Source: Apostichopus japonicus (Eukaryota; Echinodermata; Holothuroidea; Aspidochirotida; Stichopodidae). From it: DNA of 60,000 bases. Numbering within the stretch: the first letter of the stretch is position 1; each line of letters begins with the position of its first letter. This document shows positions 1 to 12,200 of this stretch, piece after piece. The stretch spans positions 30,374,001-30,434,000 of the forward strand of contig NC_092580.1 of the NCBI RefSeq assembly GCF_037975245.1, given 5' to 3'. The notes beneath the pieces were generated by a model. The model did no database searches. It was not told where the DNA came from and saw only the letters and a list, made by a program, of their open reading frames with translations. The position numbers were made by a program, and so were the translations under genes.

Positions 1-380
1 CGTAGTTCAAGGTGACTCTATGAATAGCAAGATTCACGGTCAAGGCCAACCACGTACCGTACATTTTGTATATTTTTACCCTACGATAAGATCACTTACA
101 AAGAAAAGGTGTCCTTGGGAAACTTTTGTTACCTATTTGATGACTTACTGCAATACTATTTCAGTCAGAACTGTGTGTGTACGTATATATGCCTGTGTTT
201 GTGTGAGTGCAAATTATCCATCCAGTCCGCAGTATGCAACTTGTTTTCAATAAAAGAAAAACTAGAAAAAACACACAAATATATGCGTTAAGTAGGAACC
301 GTTAGGAAAGAGTTATCATAAAGGATGACTTAATATGCATATGGTTCTATATTATAGATATGTTCTATATTATAGATATG

Positions 381-452
<72 letters not shown>

Positions 453-1903
453 TATATATATATATATATATATATATATAGCCTACTTATGCTAATTCTA
501 GATTTGCGACTCAATGCAGAACAAGGGTATTAGAATAATCCTCAGAATGTGAGATTTGAGATCTGACATTGTTTAAGCTCATTCTTGTTAATACTTTATT
601 GTACAAAGGCATATAATAACGAAGTGTATTGCGCAATACACTATACACTTGCAGAATATCTTGTTCCGTCGTCATATTCGTCATGACTATGTGGTCTTTT
701 ATTCTAACATTCTTCTTCGGAATATGCTTTTTTAACATATAAGAATTAATTTTGTTACATTAAGTCATCATTTTACCTTAAATGTACAGAGGAGGCTGAA
801 CTACATATGGTAGCATCTGAAAAATGCGTACAGCCTCAGTGAATATGCGTACAATTCGTGCAATGATGAGTACATTTTACAAGAATCTTTCGAAGCGTAG
901 GTGAAATACCTACTCATTGAAAGTCTAGGTTTCTCGGTGGTTGAAATATCATAAGATTTTTTTTTCTTTATGTAGGGCTACATTGAACTAAATTATACCA
1001 GAGGTTTGCTTGATTTAATTTAACATTTCGACCTATACAGCGCATTTTGGATGTCTATATTTGTTATGTTCTTATGATATGTAATAAAAGTTATTTTTTA
1101 CAACATTGAAACGACATCGAATAACTGTCCATATCATTTTCAAGTGGCATATACAACTTTCAGAAAAGAATTGACATAATAGTGGAATATGTATATGGAT
1201 GGAAATAGAGAAATTTGAAATTTCATCAACTCACATTTCAGGACTATTTCGATCAGTCCATAAAGCAAGGGCTATTTCAGTCCATTTTCGCAATTACAAG
1301 TGTTTCACATGCAACACAATCACATATTTTAAGAGCATTGGCCCCTTTCTAGTGTACATAATTATCAATTTTCTCCCAAAACTCATTAGCTCATATTATT
1401 TTCCATCCGGTGTATCATTGCAATAGATAATTACTTTCACAGATCTTTTAACTCCATCGTTTGTCTATTAATTATATCATGCTTATTTTTGTTTTAATTC
1501 CGTAGTGGTTCTGCTGGTTTCTCATGTAACGAGATGTGAGAAAAAGATTCCCACAGGAGCTAAAACTAAATTAAAGCTATCTGCTCCGCTAATTATGTTA
1601 GCACCTCTAAAAAGACAAAAACAACAGGAAACAAGAGAGAATGGGAACAAAATAGTTTTACTAGTTTCCCACGAACTACAGTTTAATAGTTATGTTAATC
1701 GACAAAACTAACTTTCTTTGCTGTTTGTGTAAATTGTTATGCAAAACATTCAAATATTTTTGTCAGTTTAGAGATTAGTCATACCACTATAAAGATGGAA
1801 AATTAATGGGGCAACACTTGATTACCTGATTAGATATTTATGGACAAACATCTCGCCAATCGGCATGAGGCCCTTATTATAGCTAAAGATCCCTACGACT
1901 CAT
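1..1903. other. AT-rich intergenic stretch, no gene seen
   Basis: I find no exon with convincing splice sites or a recognisable protein on either strand. The only clear structure is the TA/TG microsatellite near 382-480. Open frames here are short and have no codon or motif support. Confidence 0.6.
382..480. repeat. (TA)n/(TG)n microsatellite
   Basis: A run of about 28 TA dinucleotides, a short TG block at about 439-452, then TA again. The same kind of TA tract recurs at 36370-36445, 39530-39740, 44654-44680 and 50190-50600. Confidence 0.95.
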
Positions 1904-1911
1904 GCCCCAAC

Positions 1912-3109
1912 CAGGGACGTAGCCAGGGGGGAGCAGGGGGAGCGACTGCTCCCCCCTTTCAGTGTCGATTTTTTTTTAAACTGTCGTTTTTTTAGCATGG
2001 TATTTTTTCAGTGCTCTTTTGATCTTGAATACTCGTCAGCTATGTTAACTCGATTATAATCGTAGTAACAGCCTCACGCCTACTGATTCAACTACTTACT
2101 TAGTTTGGCAGATGCAATTAGCTAAATTTAGCATATAGCCTACAGTTGGCCACTGCGTAATGAAATACATATTGCCTACTTAACCGCACTCTATGGAATG
2201 TCACGAACCGTATGCACAACAACGTCGACAACGTTCCTTCTCATCCTTTCTATGATTCGTCCTAAGTTGTTGCACGAACAGCATGTTATGAAGCTAAGCT
2301 AGCAATCGTACGTGATACGCACTTCCTATAAATAATTATTTCACTGCTAAAACACTGCGATAACGATATTTGTGTTAAGGCTACTGCATATCTGGCTATA
2401 TTACAAAATATGAAAGTTTATATTGTCGTCAAATGTATTCAAGTCCAGACATTGGACAATAAACAAGAATCATCCTGCTGGAAAAATTGTAAAAGAGCAG
2501 TATGTTTGTCTTTCTGGTATATTATGTAAAAGAACATGTAAAAGAATTCAAATTGGAAACAAAATCTGCTGATAATATGATATCATATGATCAGGGGCGT
2601 AGCCAGTATGTAGCACTGTAGGCCCGGGCATACACTTTTTTGGCCAAGTTATCTTTTTTTTTTAAACACCCACAATTCAAATCCATAGGCCTGCTGGACG
2701 AGTTTAAGAGTCTAGACAGGAAAAACTATTGAAATGAACGTAGCAAGAATATGGCTAAATTAGATGACCTATTCTTAGTCATCTAGACTGTCATTTCTAT
2801 TATATATATATTCTATTTTTAATACATTAGTATTGAATTACGTACAATTTTAACTCGTCTGTTTTTTGGGTTTAAAAGTGATATTAAATGAGGTGTCTCA
2901 AGTTAGCAAGAGGCCAGGGAACCAGAATGAACACTCGGGAAGGGCCGTTTCCGGCCATCTGGGGGGTTTGTAAAACCAAAATTTTCTTGTACGCTCCGCA
3001 CCAACTGATGGTGGCGCTCCGCTCAGATAGTCGTGGCTTCAACTTTGAAAATCCATATCAATCACCAAAAAGTGCTCCCCCCCCTTTCAAACTCCTGGCT
3101 ATGTCCCTG
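1912..3109. mobile_element. hAT-like non-autonomous DNA transposon, 1.2 kb
   Basis: The ends are imperfect inverted repeats: CAGGGACGTAGCCAGG on the left and the complement of CAGGGACATAGCCAGG on the right. Both ends are flanked by the identical 8-bp direct repeat GCCCCAAC (1904-1911 and 3110-3117), the target-site duplication length of the hAT superfamily. No transposase frame is visible. Just inside the left end lies a G-run/C-run palindrome, and at about 2984-3033 a minus-strand copy of the hairpin module described in the findings. A second end-like sequence (CAGGGGCGTAGCCAG at about 2593) suggests a nested or older insertion. Assignment to hAT rests on the duplication length and the CA...TG ends only. 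Confidence 0.8.
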
Positions 3110-3198
3110 GCCCCAACCCCGAGCCTCTGGATGAACCTCATCATACTGGAAGAAAGCACTTTCCAAGGTGTGGTATTGATAGTCCTTGTAGCTTTATC

Positions 3199-5295
3199 CA
3201 GGGGCGTATCCAGGATTTTCTAACCCGGGGGCGCGAATAACTATCTAAGCGGAGCGCCACCATCGGTTGGCGCGCAGCGTACAAGAAAATTTCTGGTTTT
3301 GATACCCCCCAGATCACCGGAAATGGCACTTCTCGGGCTTGAAAATGACCAACCAGATGTACACTTTTTGCCTGAGAACCAAGTATTTCCCAATATTTTT
3401 TTTCCACCCATCACCTTTTTGAAGATTGTCACCAGTCACAAATCATGTTCGACCTCATAGCATGTCCTGTGGATCATTGCTTTTGTAGGTGATTCTACGT
3501 CGCGGCCCACAATACCCGTCAGCCCCACTTTTGAAGGTTTTAAGCCAATTATTTGTTCAGAATTTGTAAAATCACATTTCTCGTGAATAAACTCACTTCA
3601 AAACATACCCATAATGTTGCACAAAATGTTATCTATGGACAACCGATATAGAAAAACCTCCTTGAACCCCTAACAGACCGGTCAAAATTGCACGAGTATA
3701 GAGGGAAGTATGATGAAGAATGTTGGTCAGGAAATTTTCGAAAATTCAGATACAGTTAATTTATTGGTGTACAAATATTAAAACTTCTTATAACGGCTAT
3801 TATAAACCTGGTTGAAGGAAATGAAAAAATAGCAGATATTTCCAAAACCGCGAACACTACACACATAGGCGTAGGAGGCGGGGGGGGGGGGGGGGGGGCT
3901 GCAGCCCTAATTCGCCATGTCTACTGTAAAAGAGAGTTTTTAAATAATTAGACCTCCATGCTTTTTCTCCATCTGCATAAGACACTTCGTTGTTTACATT
4001 AGCATCCCGCGGTATACTGCGCAACTTTCACGAACCGTGTGGTACACGATGGCATGCTCTGTAATAACCGATGCTTACTTATATGACATTGACATGTTGA
4101 GCGCGCAAAAAATTTTGGTTATTTTTTTCGGGCAAGTCGGGCAGTTTTGAGGCTGTTCATCCTGGAACGCCATTTTCATGCTCACTGATATGATGTGATA
4201 TCTGCTGTTTGCTTTAGAAATTCGAACAGGCGCGTAGCGAGGAATTTGCCAAGGGAGGAGCAAAGCCTGTAGGCAAATTATCTAAGCGTAGCTCCACCAT
4301 GAGTTGGCGCGAAGCGTACAAGAAAATTTTGACCGAAAATGCCTCCAAGATCGCTGGAAATGGTACTACCCAGGACCATTGTTGGCGCGAAGCGTACAAG
4401 CAAATTTTGGCCGAAAATGTCTCCCAGATCGCTGGAAATGTATGTATATGTGATCTTCCCGCAAGCAGAAACTCGCGAAAGAAGCCATGGAGGCTTTTAG
4501 ACTCGCAAGCTGACCGAAGCCAATCTCTCGGCACACATCCATTTAACGTCCATGTCGGGAAGTTGTTATTGAACAACACCCTTGCCAGACGACACACATT
4601 GCTGTCGGCGGGGAATCGAACCGGGGATCTCATGACTGGGAGACGCCGGCGTTAACCATAGGCTATACACTCCGCCTCCGCCTATGACACTTCCCACTAA
4701 ATGACACTTCCCAGGCCTTATAAGTTGCATCTAAGCATTTTCTATTTTGAAATTACTAGCGATATCATAAAGAAACATGCTGAAGGGGGGGGGGGGGGCG
4801 GTCGCCCCTTCCCGAAATGCGTCATGTTCCCCGACGACACGGTCGAGTTCGAGACCAGCCACAGTTGGTTTCATAGCACAATTCTTCCATTGTTTAAGGC
4901 GTATATACACATACACGCGGTATGATAGACCATATATAATATATATATACATCATTAGTGAGAGAGGAAAAATGGAAACGTCAAAAATGGAGGGGTAGGG
5001 TGAGGCACACGCCCCTTCCGAAATCCTTGATCCGTCACTGGCTACCCTGTGTTTATAATAGGGATCAGCGCTGTAATGATGTCACTGTTCCTCTTTCTCT
5101 TCCCGGTGTCTTGGCGTTTCCTTTTTCTCCCTCCTTTTCTCCTTTTTCTCTCTTTCTTCTTTTTCTTTTCCCTTCCTTCCTCTCCTCCTCCTCTTTCCCC
5201 CCCTTTTTTTTCCTTTTTCTTCTCTTTTTTTTTCTCTCCTCTTTTTCTTACCCGGGGGGCGCGCGCCCCCAACGCCCCCCCTGGATACGCACCTG
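3199..5295. mobile_element. composite repeat island, hAT-like ends, several nested insertions
   Basis: The left end CAGGGGCGTATCCAGG pairs with a right end that reads CAGGTGCGTATCCAGG on the other strand. Large parts recur in inverted orientation at 24897-26249: 3199-3865 matches about 25655-26249, 4140-4226 matches about 25000-25086, and the pyrimidine-rich 5075-5240 matches about 24897-24990. Comparing the copies shows extra sequence in this one at about 3868-4130 (starting in a 20-nt G-run with a CATAGGCGTAGGAGGC end) and at about 4227-5072 (starting CAGGCGCGTAGCGAGG and containing a SINE). I do not see a matching target duplication (GCTTTATC left, TTAACCTC right), so the outer boundaries are tentative. 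The open frames across this island are not genes. Confidence 0.5.
4452..4672 (-). mobile_element. tRNA-derived SINE
   Basis: On the minus strand the head resembles a tRNA: an A box in the complement of 4649-4666 (TAGCCTATGGTTAACGCC) and a B box in the complement of 4612-4622 (GGTTCGATTCC), followed by about 150 bp of unrelated body. Such a composite is typical of RNA-polymerase-III SINEs and not of a functional tRNA gene. It sits within the composite island. Confidence 0.7.
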
Positions 5296-8200
5296 TTAAC
5301 CTCGTTCAGAACCACACCAAGCATAACAAATCATTTCAATATCTCTCGTTAACTCGTTATGTTGGTATAAGCTCAGTAGTAAACGAACCGGAAGTCTATA
5401 CAGTTACACGCAAAGTTTATTCAAACAATGGAGTTTTGTGCTGGATGTCCTAGTATAAAAACATGTCTGTTCCTATCGTGAATTAAAGGATGTTTGCACA
5501 AGACATCCCTGGAAGGACGACATTCCCTTCTGAGGTGAAATGATCTGACCATATATCCGCTCAATGTGAAAGCATATTTCCCGCTTCAAAGCCCCGATTC
5601 TTCTTTGAAGACTCAATTCAAAACAAAACAAAAGGAAATCTTGCATGAACCTTGAGGTCACCAATGGTTGAATTTTGGCACAAAAGTCATTTTGATAGGT
5701 TATAGACCGTTTGAAACACTGCTATTAGTTTAGTAACCTATATAAACATTTCTTGAGAATTTACCACATTAATATCTGAGGCACATGAATTAAAGTGGAT
5801 AGACTACTTTAGTCTGACACGAACTGACTATTGGGGCAATAGTTTTTCTCAGATACCCAACAACCTATCAATCACTGAATATGGTCCAAACAACTTTCGC
5901 AGTACAGTATAAAACTTCAGTAGACACGGGGTAAATCACGAATGGTGCTCAATGTCAGCAACATGGTGGTATACTGTTCAATTTTATATGAAATTGGAAG
6001 AACATTGCTTTGCTTGAGTTATTAGAATTTTGTTTGATATGGCTAGATTGGCAACTAGATCAATACTGGGGAACTAATCTCATCATCAATTTAGCCTTAA
6101 AGGGGCATTCTAGAGATTAGTATATTTTAATACTGAATAAACCGGACTAACGATGTAGACATATTGATATCACCTTCCGCCATTTTGTTTGTGTTAGACT
6201 ACATAGATTATACCAAGACTCACATGTTGTCTATAATGCCATCTCTTAGCTTAACTACACAGCTTATTATAGATGCATGGCAATGAAAGGAAAGTTTCGA
6301 GCACACTTCACAAGAGCGGGATCAACCATCGACATTTTCCCCAGACATTCTAATCAGTTGAAACAAGACCGTTAATTATCTCATTGAGGCCGAATCTGAC
6401 GATGGCCTTTATCTTCATGCAGCCGCTGTATAAATTTTAGAATGATTTTACTTGCCGTATAGCCTTTCATAAGAAGAAACTTGGATTTTAAAATGTAAGA
6501 GTAAAGTAATAATACTTATATAGACCTAATTTTTAGTCTTAATATGCCTCAGAATGCCTCTGAATTTTCATACATTTGAGTCGGTTTCAATGATACCACG
6601 TCATCACCCATCCTTTATTAAATACTTCATTCGCATCTTGCCCTCTCATAAATGTTCAGGGACAATTTTGAGTCTAAAGATCTTAATTATAGTACAAATA
6701 AGCCTCAAAATGTACCATTTGATGCCCAAAGTTTGTATTATTTGGAAGGACCACAACATCTCCTAAATTGCTTCAATTAACCCAGGGCAGGATCCCTGCA
6801 TGTATAAACAAAGTCGTTCGCCTGTAGCCTTTCCACAAAAGTTCAGCCCCTTACATAAATCAGTCTGGGGAAATTTAATTTGTCCCCACAACCACCCCCC
6901 CCCTCCTCAAACATTGAAATCCTGCGCATGCCACTGGTCGGGCTCTAGAGACAATTGACACGAGGCCTCGGCTGTGTCTCCTCCCATCCTTCCATTATCG
7001 TCAGGACTGGACAAGTTGAATCCCTGTGATGAGATGACATGAATCATGTTATTTGATAGATGTTCATACTTCGGCTTTAAATCATTTTTGTGTAATATAA
7101 GAGGGATAAAACAAAGTATTATAAAACTGGTAAAATTTATTAACCTATGTAATGAATTTAACTTGTTCGCAAGTCGGATATCACGGTCAACCCAAGTCAG
7201 TGGGTGATGTTGTTTATAGCACCATGCACAATTGGGCCTACTGTGACTTGTTTAAATATACACAATTGATTGTCCTTCCTCTTTCACATGTTTATTGTTG
7301 AAGCATAAACTGGAAAATACCGGTACGTGGACAACCAGCGACAGGAAATGATGTCACCACTATACAGGATATGAGACAGGTCTGATGACCGAAAACAAAA
7401 TAACTTCACAACCGGATAGAAAAGTGTAACGTCATGCGTGCTTCGTCTGCGCAAAAGTTGGCTGAGTGGTGCAGATCAGTAGAATAGACCAACTAGCGTT
7501 CAGAAGCGGCGAGCCGCCAATCCAGTTAGTACAGATCAGCTTTGAGCTAGCAGAAGGTTTGGGAGTACTATGCTAAGCTTGCACCTCTTCTGGCTCAAAA
7601 TGCAAACGGATATGGTGGCGTAATTTCTTTTATCTATGCATTAGAGGCCTTGGACAGAGGTGGGGGTGGGGTGGGTGGAGGGGAGATCATCTCAGAAGGG
7701 AAAGCCGTGGATAAGAAACCTAAACCTTAGTTGGTCGATCAGACACTCCAGACTAGAACCGGCCACACGACCTATAGATTTCATGCATGCTTCTAATATG
7801 CCAACTCGACAATACAGCTGGAATTGACGGTCACTTTGATATGGACTCATACAGGAAATGTCGAAATGTAAATTTAAAACAATTCATAATGAAAATAATC
7901 GTTTCCAGGGGTAGCGGAGCTGGTGACGCTGTGGAGCCTGGGGCAAAAGTGGGACGTGATCCTCGGGCCAGTTTCCTGAAAACTTTAAAATTCCTCTTTC
8001 AATAATGTAGAGCTTTGTTTTGGTAAGGAGAGTAGCCTTTGTATGAAATTACAATTGGTTGAGAAATTACAACAACAAAAAAGAGCTGGAATTAAAAAAT
8101 TGCCATATTGTTGAAAAACGTTCGAATACATCAATTTATGGTGCAGATGCACAAATAATAATTTTTTTCTTGACGTTTTCAGGTGACATTGTGGTTTGCC

Positions 8201-9109
8201 GCCTCAAAGTCACAATGTCCCACTCAAAACCTTCACAAGCTGTGATGTTTCTTCCAACTCCCCCTCCCCCCCCCCCCAACACCATGCACAATAGTTAACC
8301 CTCTTTCACCGTCACTGTCAATTTCCACTGGTATCATAAACATGTACATGCTAAATCCGCAAACATATTGTCTTTAGTAGCTCGAAGAACGAAATTAATT
8401 TACCAGCTATACATATAAACACGCCACTCTGAAATTGTTTCCACCTACTATGTGAAGACACACAATGAACACTTCTATGGTACTTAAACTTTACCGTACT
8501 ATGGTAATAGTTCCACGTTAATGGTAACCATAATTTTCTCATACTCTCTCTTCGTCAGGCTTACATTCATGATGTCGAAACGGTTCAGCAAGCCTAAAAA
8601 TATATTTATATAAATAAAGAGAGAGGGATAGACTAAATAACACCTGAAATAGATCTCCACTACTTCAATTGGTCAATATAGTTTACACTGAAAGAGCACA
8701 TTATCTTCTGTCAAAGCTATGCCACTCAAACACCGTACACAAGCAGTGTGTTAGACTTTTCGAAATCACGTTCCTGGTTGGTGTGTTGTTATTGATCGCT
8801 AACTTCAATTGAAGTCCCATTGAAATAAAATAAAGTTATTTTACTTCAGTGATCAGGGCCACTGATCTGTTAGTGTACAGATCAGTGCACATGGCAAATG
8901 GTTGCGCACAGGCTGAAGAGGATCTGTTACACATCTGTTCACCTTTCATTTCCAAGTTTGGCCTCAAAGGTAGTTCCACGACATGCATGAGAGATTTTAT
9001 GGACGAGAACCGTATTAATCTCGCAAGATTGACACAATTTGGTGGACCATAGGTCTCTTACTTAAAAATCGAATGTTTATCAGAGTTTGAGCAATAACAG
9101 AGGATAATA
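5296..9109. other. intergenic, upstream of MRPS25
   Basis: No supported exon. A C-run beside GCATGCCACTG at about 6885-6935 looks like the end of another terminal-repeat element; the same arrangement recurs at about 44860-44893. Homopolymer G/C tracts lie at 7655-7690 and 8262-8278. The last few hundred bases should contain the MRPS25 promoter and 5' leader, but I see no clear TATA box. Confidence 0.5.
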
Positions 9110-9243
9110 ATGCCTATGAAAGGAAAGTTTCCGTTGAGAAGGACGTTGCGGTATCTTGAAAGGGGAAATGTCTACCTAAGAGACACAGTGAAAATTGTAA
9201 CCATTAACTACAATACGTTAGGAGAAACGCACAAGGGTGCCAG
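9110..9243 (+). CDS. MRPS25: MRPS25 coding exon 1
   Basis: 134 nt, 44 codons plus two bases, ending CCAG before the donor GTATTT. Encodes the conserved N-terminus with MPMKG at residues 1-5 and INYNTLGE near residues 32-39. The ATG is chosen because homologues also start MPMKG. Confidence 0.93.
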
Positions 9244-12200
9244 GTATTTATATGTTGTAAAGAATTGCATACAAACGTGTCACTAAGGTCTGTGTAGGCT
9301 AGATCCAAAGGAAAGATTGTTAGCTTTGCCATATAGATCTAGTCTATGCAATCATTGTAATCCAAATGAATAAGTACTCTAACTTTATGGCCTAGCCTAG
9401 GCCTAAGTAAGATAGACACTAGGCCGCTTAGCCTAGGCCTACTTTGTGAGCTAGGCCAACCAAGTTTGTGAATGATTGCAACTTGAATCCATCTAAGAAA
9501 AAATGTAGTGGTTGGCCAAAAATTTGGTCAATTTTTCTTATGTAGGGCCTACAGCTTAACAGTTTCATTTGTAAAACACAAACTTGTGGTATGAGTACTG
9601 TACAACAGCATTCAGAGTACTGTAGGCCCCACAAGTTGTTTTGCCCTAAATCTTACAGTGCTCTCCAAATCTCCCGAGTAGCTGTACACACAATGAGGCC
9701 GTGTAAAAGCACAGTTATCTTTTCTAGAAAATTCAAGAGTACAAGTATGAAGACATACAAGGTGGGATATTATTTACAGTAGGCTGCCTGTATTCAGCCA
9801 ATTTTCTGTTCAATAATGATCCCGGTCATGGAGGTTAAATATGACTGGTGTAACACGTTTTAACTGACTGTTACATAAACTCACATGTACGTATGCGTGT
9901 ATTATTTTTATAAAATTATACTAATATACCTCCTACCGAATTAAGATTATTTATCTTCATACAAACATGCTTTTCTCTTTCGAAAACTTGATATTCCAAC
10001 ATTGTCAAGAGTATCTTTCTTATTTTGTGACAAGAATGTCTATATTTTTCCCAACTCAAAGAGATTTTAACAAATATAGCAATTTACTGTGCACAATTAC
10101 TGTACAAGACTGTGGAATTGAAATTGCTAAGTTGCAGTCTTACACAATACACTGTAGCTAAGGCTACGTTGAACAGTACTTAATTAGGCTTGACATACAT
10201 ACATGATGATCCCAATGTATTCCTAACGTTGTAGTAAACTTGTATAAACAGCCCATTTGATGCTGGAAGATATATCTTGATAATTTTGCCAAATTTACAA
10301 ATAATTTACACAACACTGGGAGCATCTATTCATGATTTGGGGATGCACATAAAGTGTCTGTCACAGTGTTTTCAGGTATGTGACATGTATGTGTTAATGA
10401 GCAAATTCAACTTGAAATATTAGGTCATTGAAGCGCAAACTAACATAGAAATGAATAATGGATACATTTCGATCACTCCACAAACAGCTTTCAATTAAAG
10501 GCATTGAAAACTCTGAAAAGTTAACTTTCCGTTGCTTGCAAGTGAAGTTTTCTGCTTGTCGCTACAAAATGCAGACAGAAATGAAACGTGATACCTTGTT
10601 ATCTTTAGCTGGACCTGAGATGTCCATCGCTGTATCGTTTGTACACTGTGCTGTGGGTATTGACCGCAGCTGTATGGACTGACTGTACACTAGTGTCTAA
10701 TTACCGACGGTAGCAAGCTGTGTGTGTATTTTCTGGGATCGATGGTGGTGTCTAACACTTCGGTTGCACCTCATTCGAAACTAGGTCAGATTATCGGCAT
10801 GAGACATTTCTTTGTGCGCGAGTCTTCACACCCTTTAAGTATGAAGATCGAAGAAAGAATTTGGAAATTCCCTTTCCTGCCACATTCTGCCTCAGATTGA
10901 ATGTAACTGGGCTTTTATACCTGGCTATGTAGAAATGCAAAGGTACCGTGAAAAGTCACGGTTTGGATCCCATACGTACAGTAGATCTAGCTAAGCTGAC
11001 GGAGTACAGCAGTCTGAAGCCTATGTCACTGGGTTTTAGTTCAGCTTGATCCTATGATTCTTGAGTCTTTCGAAATTTGTGTATAATATTCATACTAATG
11101 CTGAATAGTATTTCTGAGATTGGTTTAATGTTAATTAAGGTAATTGATTTTTCTTTCTTTTTGTCTCCTCTACAGGGATTTTGTTTTTTACAATTTACCA
11201 CAGTTGCAGTACAAGAACCAGAATGTTCAGATGCAAACATTCAAGAACCTCACACCATCACCTTTTATTCGCTGTTTCTTAAGTAAGAACAAAACATTCA
11301 AATTCTTTCCTCTTTCGGAACTTTAATTTGTTCTGTAAATATCTATATTGTTGTCTAGCTATATGTAGTAGTAGATCTCACTTTTGGATGGAACCAAAAA
11401 TGTGGTGAACGGAGAAATAGTATTGCAGGTTCCATAAATTTGCAAACAAAATGAAACATATAATGTTAATCCATTTTCCACTTTAATGTTTAAAACTATG
11501 AAACATTGACCATCACAAATCTAAAAAAGTTGATGTATAAAATAAATTCTTATAACTCTAATTCAAAGGATGATACTCTGATAACAATCCATTCTTCATT
11601 TTTTGGGACTTTCTTTGGTAACTTTCCTGAGAGCAGAGTACCTACGAAGGCTAAGGTAGATCTTCTTTTACTGTATGCATTCCGAATAGTGTGTGTGTTT
11701 CTGTATGTCCAAGCTTGTAAACACTTTCTCTGAATCTCAGTACAGATGAAAAGTTTAGTAAAATATAATATTTCATAAAATGCAACTAGGACATTAACTG
11801 TACATGCCATACCTAAAAGGGATGGGTTAATACTCATTTATTTTGTAGTAAACAGTGGTTAAATGTGTAATAATGGTTGGTAATTGTTATATAGTCTATT
11901 CTAACCCCTAACCGTTTGAACTCAATCCCATGCCCTCCCATGATGTAAAGAGTGGAACAATTCAACTTGTGTTTTAGTTCATGTTGTTACATTTAATTAC
12001 CACCGGTCTAAATGTTATCACTTAGACACATCATTATGCTTCCTATCTGTTATCAAATGATTTATTTTTCATAACAGATGCTTTGCTATCAAACACAAGC
12101 TGTTTTCTATCAAGAGACTTCAAAAGTCAAAATAGGAAAAGTTTGTTGTGATCTGCTATAAACACTTATTGATCAAGTAACATTTAAGTAATGATTTCAG

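Noticed and set aside
2888-3432. Open frames with shared ALRLDS/GAPLR-like ends
   Set aside because: They fall in the hairpin module of the hAT-like elements; similar peptides recur because the DNA is repeated, in different frames and strands.
5042-5324. Lys/Arg/Glu-rich open frames on the minus strand
   Set aside because: They arise from a pyrimidine-rich low-complexity tract inside the composite repeat island, with frames open in several phases.
8849-9052. Open frame just upstream of MRPS25 as a separate small gene
   Set aside because: No recognisable domain, no conserved start context; it probably overlaps the MRPS25 promoter or leader.
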